A DNA stretch of 64,000 nucleotides. Source: Flavobacterium sp. N1994. Its GTDB lineage: Bacteria > Bacteroidota > Bacteroidia > Flavobacteriales > Flavobacteriaceae. Shown here piece by piece: positions 27,058 to 35,539 of this stretch. Positions within the stretch are counted from its first letter, which is position 1; every line of letters begins with the position of its first letter. The position numbers were made by a program, and so were the translations under genes. Below the pieces are notes generated by a model. It saw only the letters and a program-made list of their open reading frames with translations, was not told the DNA's origin and did no database searches. The stretch lies in NCBI RefSeq assembly GCF_025947145.1, contig NZ_CP109999.1:1054001-1118000 (forward strand), in the 5' to 3' direction.

Positions 27058-27065
27058 CAAAGGTA
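27058..27065 (-). promoter_or_regulatory. Putative -7 promoter element for typA
   Basis: Minus-strand TACCTTTGC, an excellent TAnnTTTG match, lies 19 bases upstream of the chosen typA ATG. It supports that ATG over the upstream one. Confidence 0.6.
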
Positions 27066-27190
27066 CACTTTATTTTTAGATAAAAAACGGATTATTCGTT
27101 TGTTTAAAATTTGCTAACATTCAGAAGTGAAAAGAGTAACATTTTACACAATTTTTATATTTAAATAATGAAAATTAATTTTTGATTATG

Positions 27191-27198
27191 TAAATTTG
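27191..27198 (+). promoter_or_regulatory. Putative -7 promoter element, nearly leaderless gene
   Basis: TAAATTTG matches TAnnTTTG and ends only 5 bases before the ATG of the PAS kinase gene, so the transcript would begin about at the start codon. Either the mRNA is leaderless or another promoter is used. Confidence 0.4.
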
Positions 27199-27203
27199 GG
27201 TCA

Positions 27204-28925
27204 ATGAAAAATAATTCTAATAAAATTACATTACTATACGTACTTATTTTGGTGTTTGTGGCAATCCTTGGCCATAAATTATTCGCAGATTATTTTTCTG
27301 AATCCAATACCAAGTCTTTACTGCAATTAAATTTTATAAAAGACCTCCTTTTTATTATTATTTCGGGGGCGGTTTTAAAACTCATTTTGTACCAAAATGA
27401 AATGAGAAATAAATCGGTTTTTGAAAAATTGCAATTAACCAACATCGAAATCAAAGAATCTAACGAACGCTATGACATTGTGGCCAAAGCGACCAGTGAT
27501 ACCATTTGGGATTGGAAAATGGAAGACGATAGCTTTATTTGGAACAAAGGAATACAAGGAGTATTTGGGTATAAAAAAGAAGAAGTTGGGAAAACATCCA
27601 AATGGTGGTTTGATAGAATTCATCCTGAAGACAGTTTAAAAATGTCGGTTAAACTATACTCTTTCCTTGAACAAAAGACTGAAAAATGGCAAGATGAGTA
27701 TCGTTTCCAATGTGCTGATGGCAGTTACAAATATGTTTTTGACAGGGGCTTTTTGGTAAAAGATGCAGATGGAAAGTTAATCCGAATGATTGGAGCCATT
27801 CAAGACATTACCAAACAAAAAGAGGAAGAGCAAAGACTTCGATTATTGGAAACCGTAATTACACAGACGAAAGATGCGGTTATGATTACCGACATTGACA
27901 CTAGTGAAGATCCTATTCCCAATATTATCTTCATCAACTCTGCTTTTACAGACATGACTGGTTATTCGGCAAAAGATGTTATAGGCAAATCGCCTTCGAT
28001 TTTTTTTGGAAAAAAATCAGATTTTTTAGAATATGACAAATTAAAAACTGCAATTCAAGAATACAGAGAATGTTTTATTGAAACCATTAGTTATAAAAAG
28101 AATGGTAAAGAATTCTGGGTTAATTTTTCTATGATTCCAGTAACCAATAAAGATGGAGAACATTCCCACTGGATATCCATTCAAAGAGATGTCACTTTAG
28201 AAAAAGAAAAAGAAAAAGAAAGAGAACAACTCATTCGGGAATTGACACAGAACAATAACGACTTAAAGCAATTCTCCTATATTACTTCTCACAATTTGAG
28301 AGCTCCTTTATCTAATTTAACGGGGTTATTGAATCTTATTGATGACATCGATATAGAAGACCCTGAGTTAAAAGAAATAATTACTGGTTTCTCCAAATCA
28401 ACACATTTATTAAATGAAACGATAAATGATTTAGTAAAAGTGATTATCATTAAAGATAGTCCTTCCATTCAAAAAGAAAAAGTTTTAATAAAAGAAGTCT
28501 TTGAAAATGTATTTAATCAATTAAGCTTCCTTATTAGTGTTCACAAACCTATTTTAAAGATTGATTTAGAAGACGTAACGATTTTAGAAATAAACAAGTC
28601 CTATTTAGAAAGTATTTTTTTAAATTTACTGACGAATGCTATAAAATATAGAGCCCCAATTAGGCAACTAAAAGTCAGTATAGCTACAAAAGTAGAGGAT
28701 GATAATTTAATCATTACCTTTAAAGACAACGGAATAGGTATTGATTTAAATAAAAATAAAGATAAAATTTTTGGTCTTTATCAAAGATTTCACAATTACC
28801 CAGACAGTAAAGGATTGGGATTGTATTTAGTCAAATCGCAAGTGGAAAGTATGGGAGGAACGATTTCAGTAAGTAGTATTGTTGGAAAAGGAACTACCTT
28901 TACCATTATTTTTAAAAACAGTTAG
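27204..28925 (+). CDS. PAS-domain sensor histidine kinase
   Basis: 573 residues. Two N-terminal membrane helices (about 8-25 and 40-62) are followed by two PAS domains with PAC motifs (YKYVFDRGFLVKDADG near 180; WVNFSMIPVTNKDGEHSHW near 305), a HisKA region with SYITSHNLRAPLSNL (phospho-acceptor His near 355) and a HATPase domain with NLLTNAIKYR and KGLGLYLVKSQVESMGG. The histidine context SHNLRAPL is the HWE-distinct form common in Bacteroidetes. It is followed 6 bp later by a lone receiver protein, so the two are probably partners. Signal unknown. Confidence 0.9.
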   Translation: MKNNSNKITLLYVLILVFVAILGHKLFADYFSESNTKSLLQLNFIKDLLFIIISGAVLKLILYQNEMRNKSVFEKLQLTNIEIKESNERYDIVAKATSDTIWDWKMEDDSFIWNKGIQGVFGYKKEEVGKTSKWWFDRIHPEDSLKMSVKLYSFLEQKTEKWQDEYRFQCADGSYKYVFDRGFLVKDADGKLIRMIGAIQDITKQKEEEQRLRLLETVITQTKDAVMITDIDTSEDPIPNIIFINSAFTDMTGYSAKDVIGKSPSIFFGKKSDFLEYDKLKTAIQEYRECFIETISYKKNGKEFWVNFSMIPVTNKDGEHSHWISIQRDVTLEKEKEKEREQLIRELTQNNNDLKQFSYITSHNLRAPLSNLTGLLNLIDDIDIEDPELKEIITGFSKSTHLLNETINDLVKVIIIKDSPSIQKEKVLIKEVFENVFNQLSFLISVHKPILKIDLEDVTILEINKSYLESIFLNLLTNAIKYRAPIRQLKVSIATKVEDDNLIITFKDNGIGIDLNKNKDKIFGLYQRFHNYPDSKGLGLYLVKSQVESMGGTISVSSIVGKGTTFTIIFKNS

Positions 28926-28931
28926 CAGAAA

Positions 28932-29345
28932 ATGTTAGACAAAATTTTATGTGTAGATGATGACCCAATTACACTCATGCTTTGTAAAAAAGTAGTGGAG
29001 AAGGTTGATTTTGCAAGAGAAATAATTACTGTTAACAATGGAGAAGAAGCTATTATCTATTTTGACAATTTATTTGAAAGCAGAAAGAATAATGATTCTG
29101 TAGTATATCCAAAATTAGTAATCTTGGATTTAAATATGCCTGTAATGGATGGATGGGAGTTTTTGGAATGCTATATTAGCAAAGATTACCATAAAGTATT
29201 TGATTCAACCAGGTTCATCGTTCTCTCTTCTTCTATTGATCCTTACGATATAAACAGAGCTAAAACATACCCAGTAATAGGTTTTCTTTCAAAACCAGTA
29301 ACAAAAGAAATGTTAGAGAATTTAAAACCTCAATTTCCACAATAA
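28932..29345 (+). CDS. Single-domain response regulator
   Basis: 137-residue CheY-like receiver without an output domain. Acidic pocket VDDDP (residues 8-12), phospho-acceptor Asp in VILDLNMPVMDG, Thr/Ser site LSSS and conserved Lys in LSKPVT are all present. It is cotranscribed with the PAS kinase (6 bp gap). With no DNA-binding domain it must act through protein contact or a phosphorelay. Confidence 0.9.
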   Translation: MLDKILCVDDDPITLMLCKKVVEKVDFAREIITVNNGEEAIIYFDNLFESRKNNDSVVYPKLVILDLNMPVMDGWEFLECYISKDYHKVFDSTRFIVLSSSIDPYDINRAKTYPVIGFLSKPVTKEMLENLKPQFPQ

Positions 29346-29376
29346 AAAAACCTCTCGAATTTCGAGAGGTTTTTTT
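29344..29376. terminator. Bidirectional terminator
   Basis: Stem CCTCTCGAA / TTCGAGAGG with flanking A and T runs of seven residues on either side. It sits between the receiver gene (plus) and rpsT (minus) and should work for both strands. Confidence 0.85.
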
Positions 29377-29393
29377 ATATTCTAAAGTTTCAA

Positions 29394-29645
29394 TTACAGT
29401 TTTGAAACGTGTTTTGTTAACTTAGATTTCAAGTTAGCTGCTTTATTATCATGAATGATATTTTTCTTTGCTAATTTGTCGATCATTGAAACAACAGCAG
29501 ATAATTTTGCAGAAGCATCAGATTTGTCAGTCGCTAATCTTAATGCTTTTATTGCATTACGAGTAGTTTTGTGTTGGTATCTGTTTAATACTCTTTTTTT
29601 CTCGTTACTTCTAATTCTTTTTAAAGCTGACTTGTGATTTGCCAT
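29394..29645 (-). CDS. rpsT: 30S ribosomal protein S20
   Basis: 83-residue basic protein of the small ribosomal subunit that binds 16S rRNA early in assembly. The N-terminal MANHKSALKRIRSNEKKRVLN and the C-terminal IHDNKAANLKSKLTKHV are diagnostic. Gene stands alone between a shared terminator and tRNA-Glu, as commonly seen in flavobacteria. Length is normal. Confidence 0.97.
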   Translation of the reverse strand: MANHKSALKRIRSNEKKRVLNRYQHKTTRNAIKALRLATDKSDASAKLSAVVSMIDKLAKKNIIHDNKAANLKSKLTKHVSKL

Positions 29646-29800
29646 TTTCTTGTAATTTAAATTTAATTGTAATTAATAAAATACTAGTTAAAAAAGAAAA
29701 ACCTCCCACAATTAAACATAATCACTTTGGTTTTAACTAATAAAACAAAAATTCGAGACACTGAACTCTTGTTTTATAAAACTAATTTACAACTAATTTG

Positions 29801-29872
29801 TAGCCCGTAGGGGAATCGAACCCCTCTTACCAGGATGAAAACCTGGCGTCCTAACCGATAGACGAACGGGCC
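29801..29872 (-). tRNA. tRNA-Glu (anticodon TTC)
   Basis: Seventy-two bases fold into a full cloverleaf on the minus strand: acceptor GGCCCGT with ACGGGCT (first pair G-U), D arm with GGTTAGGAC, anticodon stem CCAGG/CCTGG around loop TTTTCAT (anticodon TTC), T arm GGGGTTCGATTCCCC. The 3' CCA is not encoded and must be added by the CCA enzyme. Confidence 0.96.
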
Positions 29873-29891
29873 ATCTTTCTCAATGCGGATG

Positions 29892-29921
29892 CAAAAATAC
29901 AACTATTTTTTATTTTCACAA
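29892..29921 (-). promoter_or_regulatory. Promoter of tRNA-Glu
   Basis: Minus strand: TTG (29919-29921), 19-base spacer, TATTTTTG (29892-29899). This is the textbook Bacteroidetes arrangement TTG-N19-TAnnTTTG, ending 19 bases before the mature tRNA 5' end. Confidence 0.75.
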
Positions 29922-29950
29922 GAGACTGAGATATTTTTTTTAATCTTTTT

Positions 29951-31429
29951 TTAATAAGCTTTCGCAAACAACACTCTACCAGTGGATTTAGCACCAGAAA
30001 AAATACACTTTCCTTCTTCCTCTACTCTATCTAATGGTACACAACGGATGGTTGCTTTAGTCAAATCTTTGATTTTTTCTTCTGTTTCTGGAGTTCCATC
30101 CCAATGTGCAGCAATAAATCCTGTTTTATTTTCTAAAACATCTTCAAATTCTTCAAAGGTATTTACCTCAGTTATATGTGCATTTCTATAATCTAAAGCA
30201 CGATTAAATAAATCTTTCTGAATTTGCTCGAGTAAGTCAGAAATATAGTTAACGATACCCTCTTTAGGTTTTACTTCTTTGGATAAAGTATCTCTTCTAG
30301 CTATCTCAAAAGTTCCATTTTCTAGATCTTTTGGTCCAATCGCAATTCTTACTGGAACTCCTTTTAATTCCCATTCTGCAAATTTAAACCCAGGTTTTTG
30401 AGTAGTTCTGTTATCAAACTTAACCGAAATATTTAATTTTTTAAATTGAGCGATTAATTCATTAGCAACAGTGGAAATAGTTTCAAGTTCTTCATCTGTT
30501 TTAAAAATTGGAACAATTACTACTTGTATTGGAGCTAAGTTTGGAGGTAAAACTAATCCGTTATCATCTGAATGTGTCATCACTAAGGCTCCCATCAGTC
30601 GAGTAGAAACTCCCCATGATGTACCCCAAACATATTCTTGTTTTCCGTCTTGATTGGCAAATTTTACATCAAAGGCTTGAGCAAAATTTTGTCCGAGAAA
30701 ATGTGATGTTCCTGCTTGCAATGCTTTTCCATCCTGCATCAATGCTTCTATGCAATAAGTTTCTTCCGCTCCAGCAAAACGTTCTGACTCGGTTTTTAAT
30801 CCTTTAATTACTGGTATAGCCATAAAATTCTCAGCAAATTCTGCATACACATGCATCATTTTTTCAGACTCTTCTATTGCTTCTGCCTTTGTCGCGTGAG
30901 CGGTATGTCCTTCTTGCCATAAAAATTCTGCTGTTCTCAAAAATAATCTTGTTCTCATTTCCCAACGCACGACATTAGCCCATTGGTTAATTAAAAGAGG
31001 TAAATCTCTGTATGATTGAACCCAATTTTTATAAGTAGACCAAATAATTGCTTCTGAGGTTGGACGAACAATTAATTCTTCTTCCAATTTTGCATTTGGA
31101 TCAACCATAAGTTTTCCTGGGCGCGATTCGTCATTTTTAAGTCGATAATGAGTAACTACGGCACACTCTTTAGCAAAGCCTTCTGCATTTTTTTCTTCAG
31201 CTTCAAACATGCTTTTGGGCACAAAAAGAGGAAAATAAGCATTACTATGCCCAGTTTCTTTAAACATTCTGTCTAATTCTGCTTGCATTTTTTCCCAAAT
31301 AGCATAACCATATGGTTTAATAACCATACATCCTCGAACTCCTGAATTCTCAGCTAAATCAGCCTTTACGACTAGTTCGTTATACCATTTTGAATAATCT
31401 TCTGCTCTTTTTGTTAAGTTTTTACTCAT
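29951..31429 (-). CDS. proS: Prolyl-tRNA synthetase
   Basis: 492-residue class II aminoacyl-tRNA synthetase that charges tRNA-Pro. It is the short archaeal/eukaryotic-type ProRS without the inserted editing domain. Class II motif 2 is visible in [18 protein letters not shown], motif 3 in [21 protein letters not shown], and the anticodon-binding domain with VVIVPIFK follows from about 310. The C-terminal zinc-binding-like domain ends in the usual aromatic residue (LFAKAY). Complete and normal in length. Confidence 0.97.
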   Translation of the reverse strand: MSKNLTKRAEDYSKWYNELVVKADLAENSGVRGCMVIKPYGYAIWEKMQAELDRMFKETGHSNAYFPLFVPKSMFEAEEKNAEGFAKECAVVTHYRLKNDESRPGKLMVDPNAKLEEELIVRPTSEAIIWSTYKNWVQSYRDLPLLINQWANVVRWEMRTRLFLRTAEFLWQEGHTAHATKAEAIEESEKMMHVYAEFAENFMAIPVIKGLKTESERFAGAEETYCIEALMQDGKALQAGTSHFLGQNFAQAFDVKFANQDGKQEYVWGTSWGVSTRLMGALVMTHSDDNGLVLPPNLAPIQVVIVPIFKTDEELETISTVANELIAQFKKLNISVKFDNRTTQKPGFKFAEWELKGVPVRIAIGPKDLENGTFEIARRDTLSKEVKPKEGIVNYISDLLEQIQKDLFNRALDYRNAHITEVNTFEEFEDVLENKTGFIAAHWDGTPETEEKIKDLTKATIRCVPLDRVEEEGKCIFSGAKSTGRVLFAKAY

Positions 31430-31482
31430 TTTGAATAGTTTGGCATAATAATTGTTTAACTTTTTTTAACTAAATAGTTCGA

Positions 31483-31510
31483 CAAAACTAACTATTTTTG
31501 TATAGTCCAA
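31483..31510 (-). promoter_or_regulatory. Promoter of proS
   Basis: Minus strand TTG (31508-31510), 17-base spacer, TAGTTTTG (31483-31490). It overlaps the -7 box of the divergent lipoprotein gene. Confidence 0.6.
31493..31500 (+). promoter_or_regulatory. Putative -7 promoter element (TATTTTTG)
   Basis: TATTTTTG, 29 bases before the ATG at 31530, lies inside the spacer of the divergent proS promoter. No clear TTG upstream at proper distance. Confidence 0.45.
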
Positions 31511-31529
31511 CAATAAAAATGCTGTAGTT

Positions 31530-32510
31530 ATGAAAACTTATTATTTTACCCGTAAAAAATTATCCATTTATTCTATACTTGGATTAGTTGTATTTGTAAT
31601 TTCCTCTTGTGGATCTTATCAAAACAGTTCTTATTATGATAGTGATGGAGTTTATGGGAATTCCCAATCTAATAAAAGAGAAAGTTCAAACAAAAACTAT
31701 TCTCAAAGCAATAAATATCAAGAGTATTTTAGTGATTTAAATAAAGACTCTCAAGTTTTTACTGATGTTGACAAATACAGTTCTGTAAGTAACGACACCA
31801 TAAATAGCAGCAGCACTAATAATTACAATGCAAATAATTCCAGTTGGGGAAATAATCCACAAAGCGTAACAGTGAATGTTTACGATAGTAATTGGGGGTA
31901 TGGTTATTGGAATAATTATTGGTACGGAAGTTATTGGGGATATAATAACTGGTATGGACCAAGTTTTGGTTGGGGATGGAATAGTTGGTACGGTCCAAGT
32001 TGGAGTTTAGGATGGGGTATTGGATGGAATAATTGGTATGGACCTGGTTACTATGGCTGTAACAATTGGTGTGGTAATTATTACAATAACTATTATTATA
32101 ATGGAGGTAGAAGAGGAACTTCAAATGCTTATGCCTACAATGGATTTAGAGGAGGAAGAAGTTCAAATTACAGTAGTATTGGAGGTGGTAGAAGTTCTAT
32201 TTACAACGGAATGAGTGGTGGCAGAAGAAATTCAACTACAGAGTCTATGAATTCCTCTACTAGAAACAATTATTTCAATAATAATACAAGATCTTCAACT
32301 TCATACCCAGTTAGAAATAATACTAATTACAATTCTTCACCTACAAGAAATAATACGTATCAACAGCCAACAAGAAGTAATGAATCACAACCAGTTCGTA
32401 CTTATACACCATCATCAAACTATGGCACCCGATCTTCATCATTTGGAGGAGGTGGTGGTTTCAGTGGTGGCGGTGGCGGAAGATCATCAGGCGGTGGTGG
32501 TAGAAGATAA
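31530..32510 (+). CDS. Low-complexity Tyr/Trp/Asn/Gly-rich lipoprotein
   Basis: 326 residues. The N-terminal lipobox VVFVISSCGS (Cys near residue 27) predicts a lipoprotein. Residues about 40-110 are rich in Ser/Asn/Tyr; residues about 120-195 are an aromatic block with repeated NWYGPS / WGWNSWYGPSW units; residues 195-326 are rich in Gly, Arg and Ser, ending FGGGGGFSGGGGG and RSSGGGGRR. No enzyme domain is seen. Such proteins are common in flavobacteria but uncharacterised; surface or matrix roles are guesses. The Gly-Arg tail resembles RNA-binding RGG tails only by composition. Confidence 0.75.
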   Translation: MKTYYFTRKKLSIYSILGLVVFVISSCGSYQNSSYYDSDGVYGNSQSNKRESSNKNYSQSNKYQEYFSDLNKDSQVFTDVDKYSSVSNDTINSSSTNNYNANNSSWGNNPQSVTVNVYDSNWGYGYWNNYWYGSYWGYNNWYGPSFGWGWNSWYGPSWSLGWGIGWNNWYGPGYYGCNNWCGNYYNNYYYNGGRRGTSNAYAYNGFRGGRSSNYSSIGGGRSSIYNGMSGGRRNSTTESMNSSTRNNYFNNNTRSSTSYPVRNNTNYNSSPTRNNTYQQPTRSNESQPVRTYTPSSNYGTRSSSFGGGGGFSGGGGGRSSGGGGRR

Positions 32511-32524
32511 AAAAAATGAATTAT

Positions 32525-32566
32525 AAATATCTATACTATTTTAATCTGTAGTATAGATATTTTTTT
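32525..32566 (+). terminator. Hairpin with T-run between the lipoprotein and FadL-like genes
   Basis: Fourteen-bp perfect stem (AAATATCTATACTA and its complement) with a 10-base loop and a following T-run. The next ATG is only 20 bases further, leaving little room for a separate promoter. Confidence 0.65.
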
Positions 32567-32585
32567 GAATAAAAAATAAAACATT

Positions 32586-34103
32586 ATGAAAAAGTACTTA
32601 TCTATTATTATTGCTGGATTAGCGTTTTCAGCAACTCAAGCACAAGAAACAACACCAGAAGATGCACTTCGTTATGCAGTTGAAAGTTTAACAGGATCAG
32701 CTCGTTTCAGAGGAATGAGTGGCGCTTTTGGAGCAGTTGGAGGTGACTTATCAGCAATTAATCAAAACCCTGCTGGCTCTATTTTCTTCAATAATAATTA
32801 TGCCACTTTTACAGGAACTAGTTATAATACTAAAAATGGTTCAACTTATTTTGGAAATAAGACTAATGACAACAGCAATACATTAGATATTAATCAAGCT
32901 GGAGTAGCATTTGTTTTTAAAGATAATAATCCGAAAAATGATTGGAAAAAATTTACTGTAGCGCTCAATTACGAAAACAATAATAATTTCGATAATAACA
33001 TTTACTCCGCTGGAATTAATCCTTATAATTCTATTGATAAATATTTTTTAAGATTTGCCAACGGCTTACCTCAAGAAGGAGGAATAACCCTAAATACTCT
33101 TGAAAATGCTTATTTTGAAAATTTAAATTTTATTGATCAACAAGCTTTTCTTGGATATCAAGCCTATATATTTAATCCTGTAGATGGTACTAATCCTCAA
33201 AATTCAACTTATGTTTCTAATGTTCCAACAAGTAATAACTACTATCAAGATTATTATAATATCACAACGGGATACAACGGAAAATTTACTGGAAACTTTG
33301 CTACTGGATATAAAGATATTTTATTTTTAGGAATTAATCTGAACTACCATTACACTGATATTAAAAAAACATCATCAGTATATGAATCCTATGACACAAC
33401 AAATTCTGCATCAGGGTTGCAATCTGTTCAATTTGATACAGAAACTCACACATTTGGAAGTGGTTATTCATTCAGCCTAGGAGCTATCGTTAAAGCAACT
33501 CAAGGTTTGCGCCTGGGATTAGCCTACCAATCTCCAACTTGGTATAGATTAAAAGATGAGCAAAGACAAGCAGTTTATGCTGATTGTCCAAACTGTGGTT
33601 CTAATAATCCAGTAGTATTTAATCCTGATGTGACTATGGTTTATTTGCCCTACACAGTTCAAACACCTAGTAAATGGACAGGAAGTATTGCTTATATCTT
33701 TGGAAAAAAGGGATTATTAAGTGTTGATACTTCCTTAAAAGATTATAGTAATACATCATTTAGACCGAAAAATGACTACCAGGGTATAAATTCTTATATG
33801 AGTTCTGTTTTAGATAAAGCATATGAGATACGTCTTGGTGGTGAATATAAATACAAAGAATATAGCTTCAGAGCTGGTTACCACTTCGATCAAAGTCCTT
33901 ATAAAGTAGATTTGCCTTTTGGTGATCTGACAGGGTATTCTGGAGGTTTAGGATATACATTTGGCGATAGCAGAATAGATTTAGCCTACTCTTATGACCA
34001 TAGAAGTATGAATCAAACATTTCTATCTTCAGGTATGACTGATGCCGCTAGGATAAGTAGTTACTACAACAATGTAACCATAAGTTACTCTATGAATTTT
34101 TAA
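32586..34103 (+). CDS. OmpP1/FadL/TodX-family outer membrane protein
   Basis: 505 residues. Signal peptide MKKYLSIIIAGLAFSATQAQ. The N-terminal part GSARFRGMSGAFGAVGGDLSAINQNPAGSIFF matches the FadL/TodX hatch region (GGDLSAINQNPAG is the key motif). A beta-barrel follows to a C-terminal aromatic (ISYSMNF). It should carry hydrophobic compounds such as fatty acids through the outer membrane. A CPNCGS site within an outer loop could bind metal or form a disulfide. It is located upstream of rimO. Confidence 0.82.
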   Translation: MKKYLSIIIAGLAFSATQAQETTPEDALRYAVESLTGSARFRGMSGAFGAVGGDLSAINQNPAGSIFFNNNYATFTGTSYNTKNGSTYFGNKTNDNSNTLDINQAGVAFVFKDNNPKNDWKKFTVALNYENNNNFDNNIYSAGINPYNSIDKYFLRFANGLPQEGGITLNTLENAYFENLNFIDQQAFLGYQAYIFNPVDGTNPQNSTYVSNVPTSNNYYQDYYNITTGYNGKFTGNFATGYKDILFLGINLNYHYTDIKKTSSVYESYDTTNSASGLQSVQFDTETHTFGSGYSFSLGAIVKATQGLRLGLAYQSPTWYRLKDEQRQAVYADCPNCGSNNPVVFNPDVTMVYLPYTVQTPSKWTGSIAYIFGKKGLLSVDTSLKDYSNTSFRPKNDYQGINSYMSSVLDKAYEIRLGGEYKYKEYSFRAGYHFDQSPYKVDLPFGDLTGYSGGLGYTFGDSRIDLAYSYDHRSMNQTFLSSGMTDAARISSYYNNVTISYSMNF

Positions 34104-34120
34104 ACTTATAGACTCTCACT

Positions 34121-34156
34121 AAAAAACCATCTTCATCAATTGAGATGGTTTTTTTT
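34121..34156 (+). terminator. Rho-independent terminator
   Basis: AAAAAACCATCT / AGATGGTTTTTT hairpin with a 10-base loop and eight T residues, 18 bases after the porin stop. Confidence 0.85.
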
Positions 34157-34199
34157 ATTTATAAAGAATGGGGACTCCTTTAAATTAAAATAAAAAGAG

Positions 34200-34207
34200 T
34201 AATTTTG
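34200..34207 (+). promoter_or_regulatory. Putative -7 promoter element of rimO
   Basis: TAATTTTGC matches TAnnTTTG and ends 30 bases before the rimO ATG at 34238. Confidence 0.45.
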
Positions 34208-34237
34208 CACGCCTTCAAAACAATCGGAATTAAAGCT

Positions 34238-35539
34238 ATGAGAACTAAGTCATTAAAGAAGAATAAAATCAATGTTATCACTCTAGGGTGTTCTAAAAAC
34301 ACTTATGATAGTGAAGTCTTAATGGGACAATTGAAAGCCAGCGGAAAAGATGTTGTGCATGAAGAAGAAGGAAACATTGTTGTTATAAACACATGTGGTT
34401 TTATTGATAATGCCAAAGCAGAATCTGTAAATACTATACTTGAATATGCTGATAAAAAAGAAAAAGGGCTTGTTGACAAAGTATTTGTAACCGGATGTCT
34501 TTCGGAAAGATACCGTCCCGATTTAGAAAAAGAAATTCCAAATGTTGATCAATATTTTGGCACAACAGAATTACCATTACTTTTAAAGGCTTTAGGAGCC
34601 GATTATAAGCATGAACTACTTGGGGAACGTATAACAACTACCCCTAAGAACTATGCCTACTTAAAAATAGCTGAAGGTTGTGATAGACCCTGTAGCTTTT
34701 GTGCTATACCAATTATGCGAGGCAAACATATATCACAATCTATAGAAAAATTAGTAAAAGAAGCTGAAGGTTTAGCTAAAAACGGTGTGAAAGAATTAAT
34801 TTTAATTGCACAAGACTTGACCTATTACGGATTGGATTTATACAAAAAAAGAAATCTTGCGGAATTATTGGAAAACCTTGTAAAAGTAGAAGGAATTGAA
34901 TGGATTCGATTGCATTATGCCTTCCCTAAAGGTTTCCCAATGGACGTATTAGACTTAATGAAACGTGAACCAAAAATTTGCAACTATATTGATATTCCTC
35001 TTCAACATATTTCAGACAATATTCTAAAATCTATGAGAAGAGGTACTACCAAAGAAAAAACAACAAAACTCTTAAAAGACTTCAGAAAAGCTGTTCCTGG
35101 AATGACAATTAGAACTACTCTGATTGTTGGCTATCCCGGAGAAACACAAGAAGATTTCGAAACAATGAGAGACTGGGTTCAAGAAATGAAGTTTGAAAGA
35201 TTAGGCTGTTTTACCTATTCACACGAAGAAAATACTCATGCTTATTTATTAGAAGACGATGTTCCTGAAGAAGTAAAACAAGCCCGTGCAGCCGAAATAA
35301 TGGACTTACAATCACAAATTTCTTGGGATTTAAATCAGGAAAAAATTGGGCAAACTTTCAAATGCGTTATTGATAGAAAGGAAGGCCAATATTTCATTGG
35401 AAGAACCGAATTCGATAGTCCTGATGTTGATAATGAAGTACTTATAGACGCTTCCAAATTCTATGTAAAAACTGGTGATTTTGTCAATGTGAAAATTATA
35501 GATGCTACTGAGTTTGATCTTTACGGAGAACCTGTTTAA
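34238..35539 (+). CDS. rimO: Ribosomal protein S12 methylthiotransferase RimO
   Basis: 433-residue radical SAM enzyme that adds a methylthio group to Asp of ribosomal protein S12. N-terminal UPF0004 domain with cysteines in LGCSKNTYDSE, NTCGFIDNAK and VTGCLSER; radical SAM CX3CX2C in AEGCDRPCSFCAIP; C-terminal TRAM domain ending VKIIDATEFDLYGE. I start at MRTKSLKK (34238), since the in-frame TTG at 34205 overlaps the -7 box. Length matches the family. Confidence 0.95.
   Translation: MRTKSLKKNKINVITLGCSKNTYDSEVLMGQLKASGKDVVHEEEGNIVVINTCGFIDNAKAESVNTILEYADKKEKGLVDKVFVTGCLSERYRPDLEKEIPNVDQYFGTTELPLLLKALGADYKHELLGERITTTPKNYAYLKIAEGCDRPCSFCAIPIMRGKHISQSIEKLVKEAEGLAKNGVKELILIAQDLTYYGLDLYKKRNLAELLENLVKVEGIEWIRLHYAFPKGFPMDVLDLMKREPKICNYIDIPLQHISDNILKSMRRGTTKEKTTKLLKDFRKAVPGMTIRTTLIVGYPGETQEDFETMRDWVQEMKFERLGCFTYSHEENTHAYLLEDDVPEEVKQARAAEIMDLQSQISWDLNQEKIGQTFKCVIDRKEGQYFIGRTEFDSPDVDNEVLIDASKFYVKTGDFVNVKIIDATEFDLYGEPV

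Noticed and set aside
31816..32124. Leftward ORF opposite the Gly/Tyr-rich lipoprotein
   Set aside because: It is an antisense shadow produced by low-complexity codons (His/Asn/Tyr-rich) with no signal or start context.
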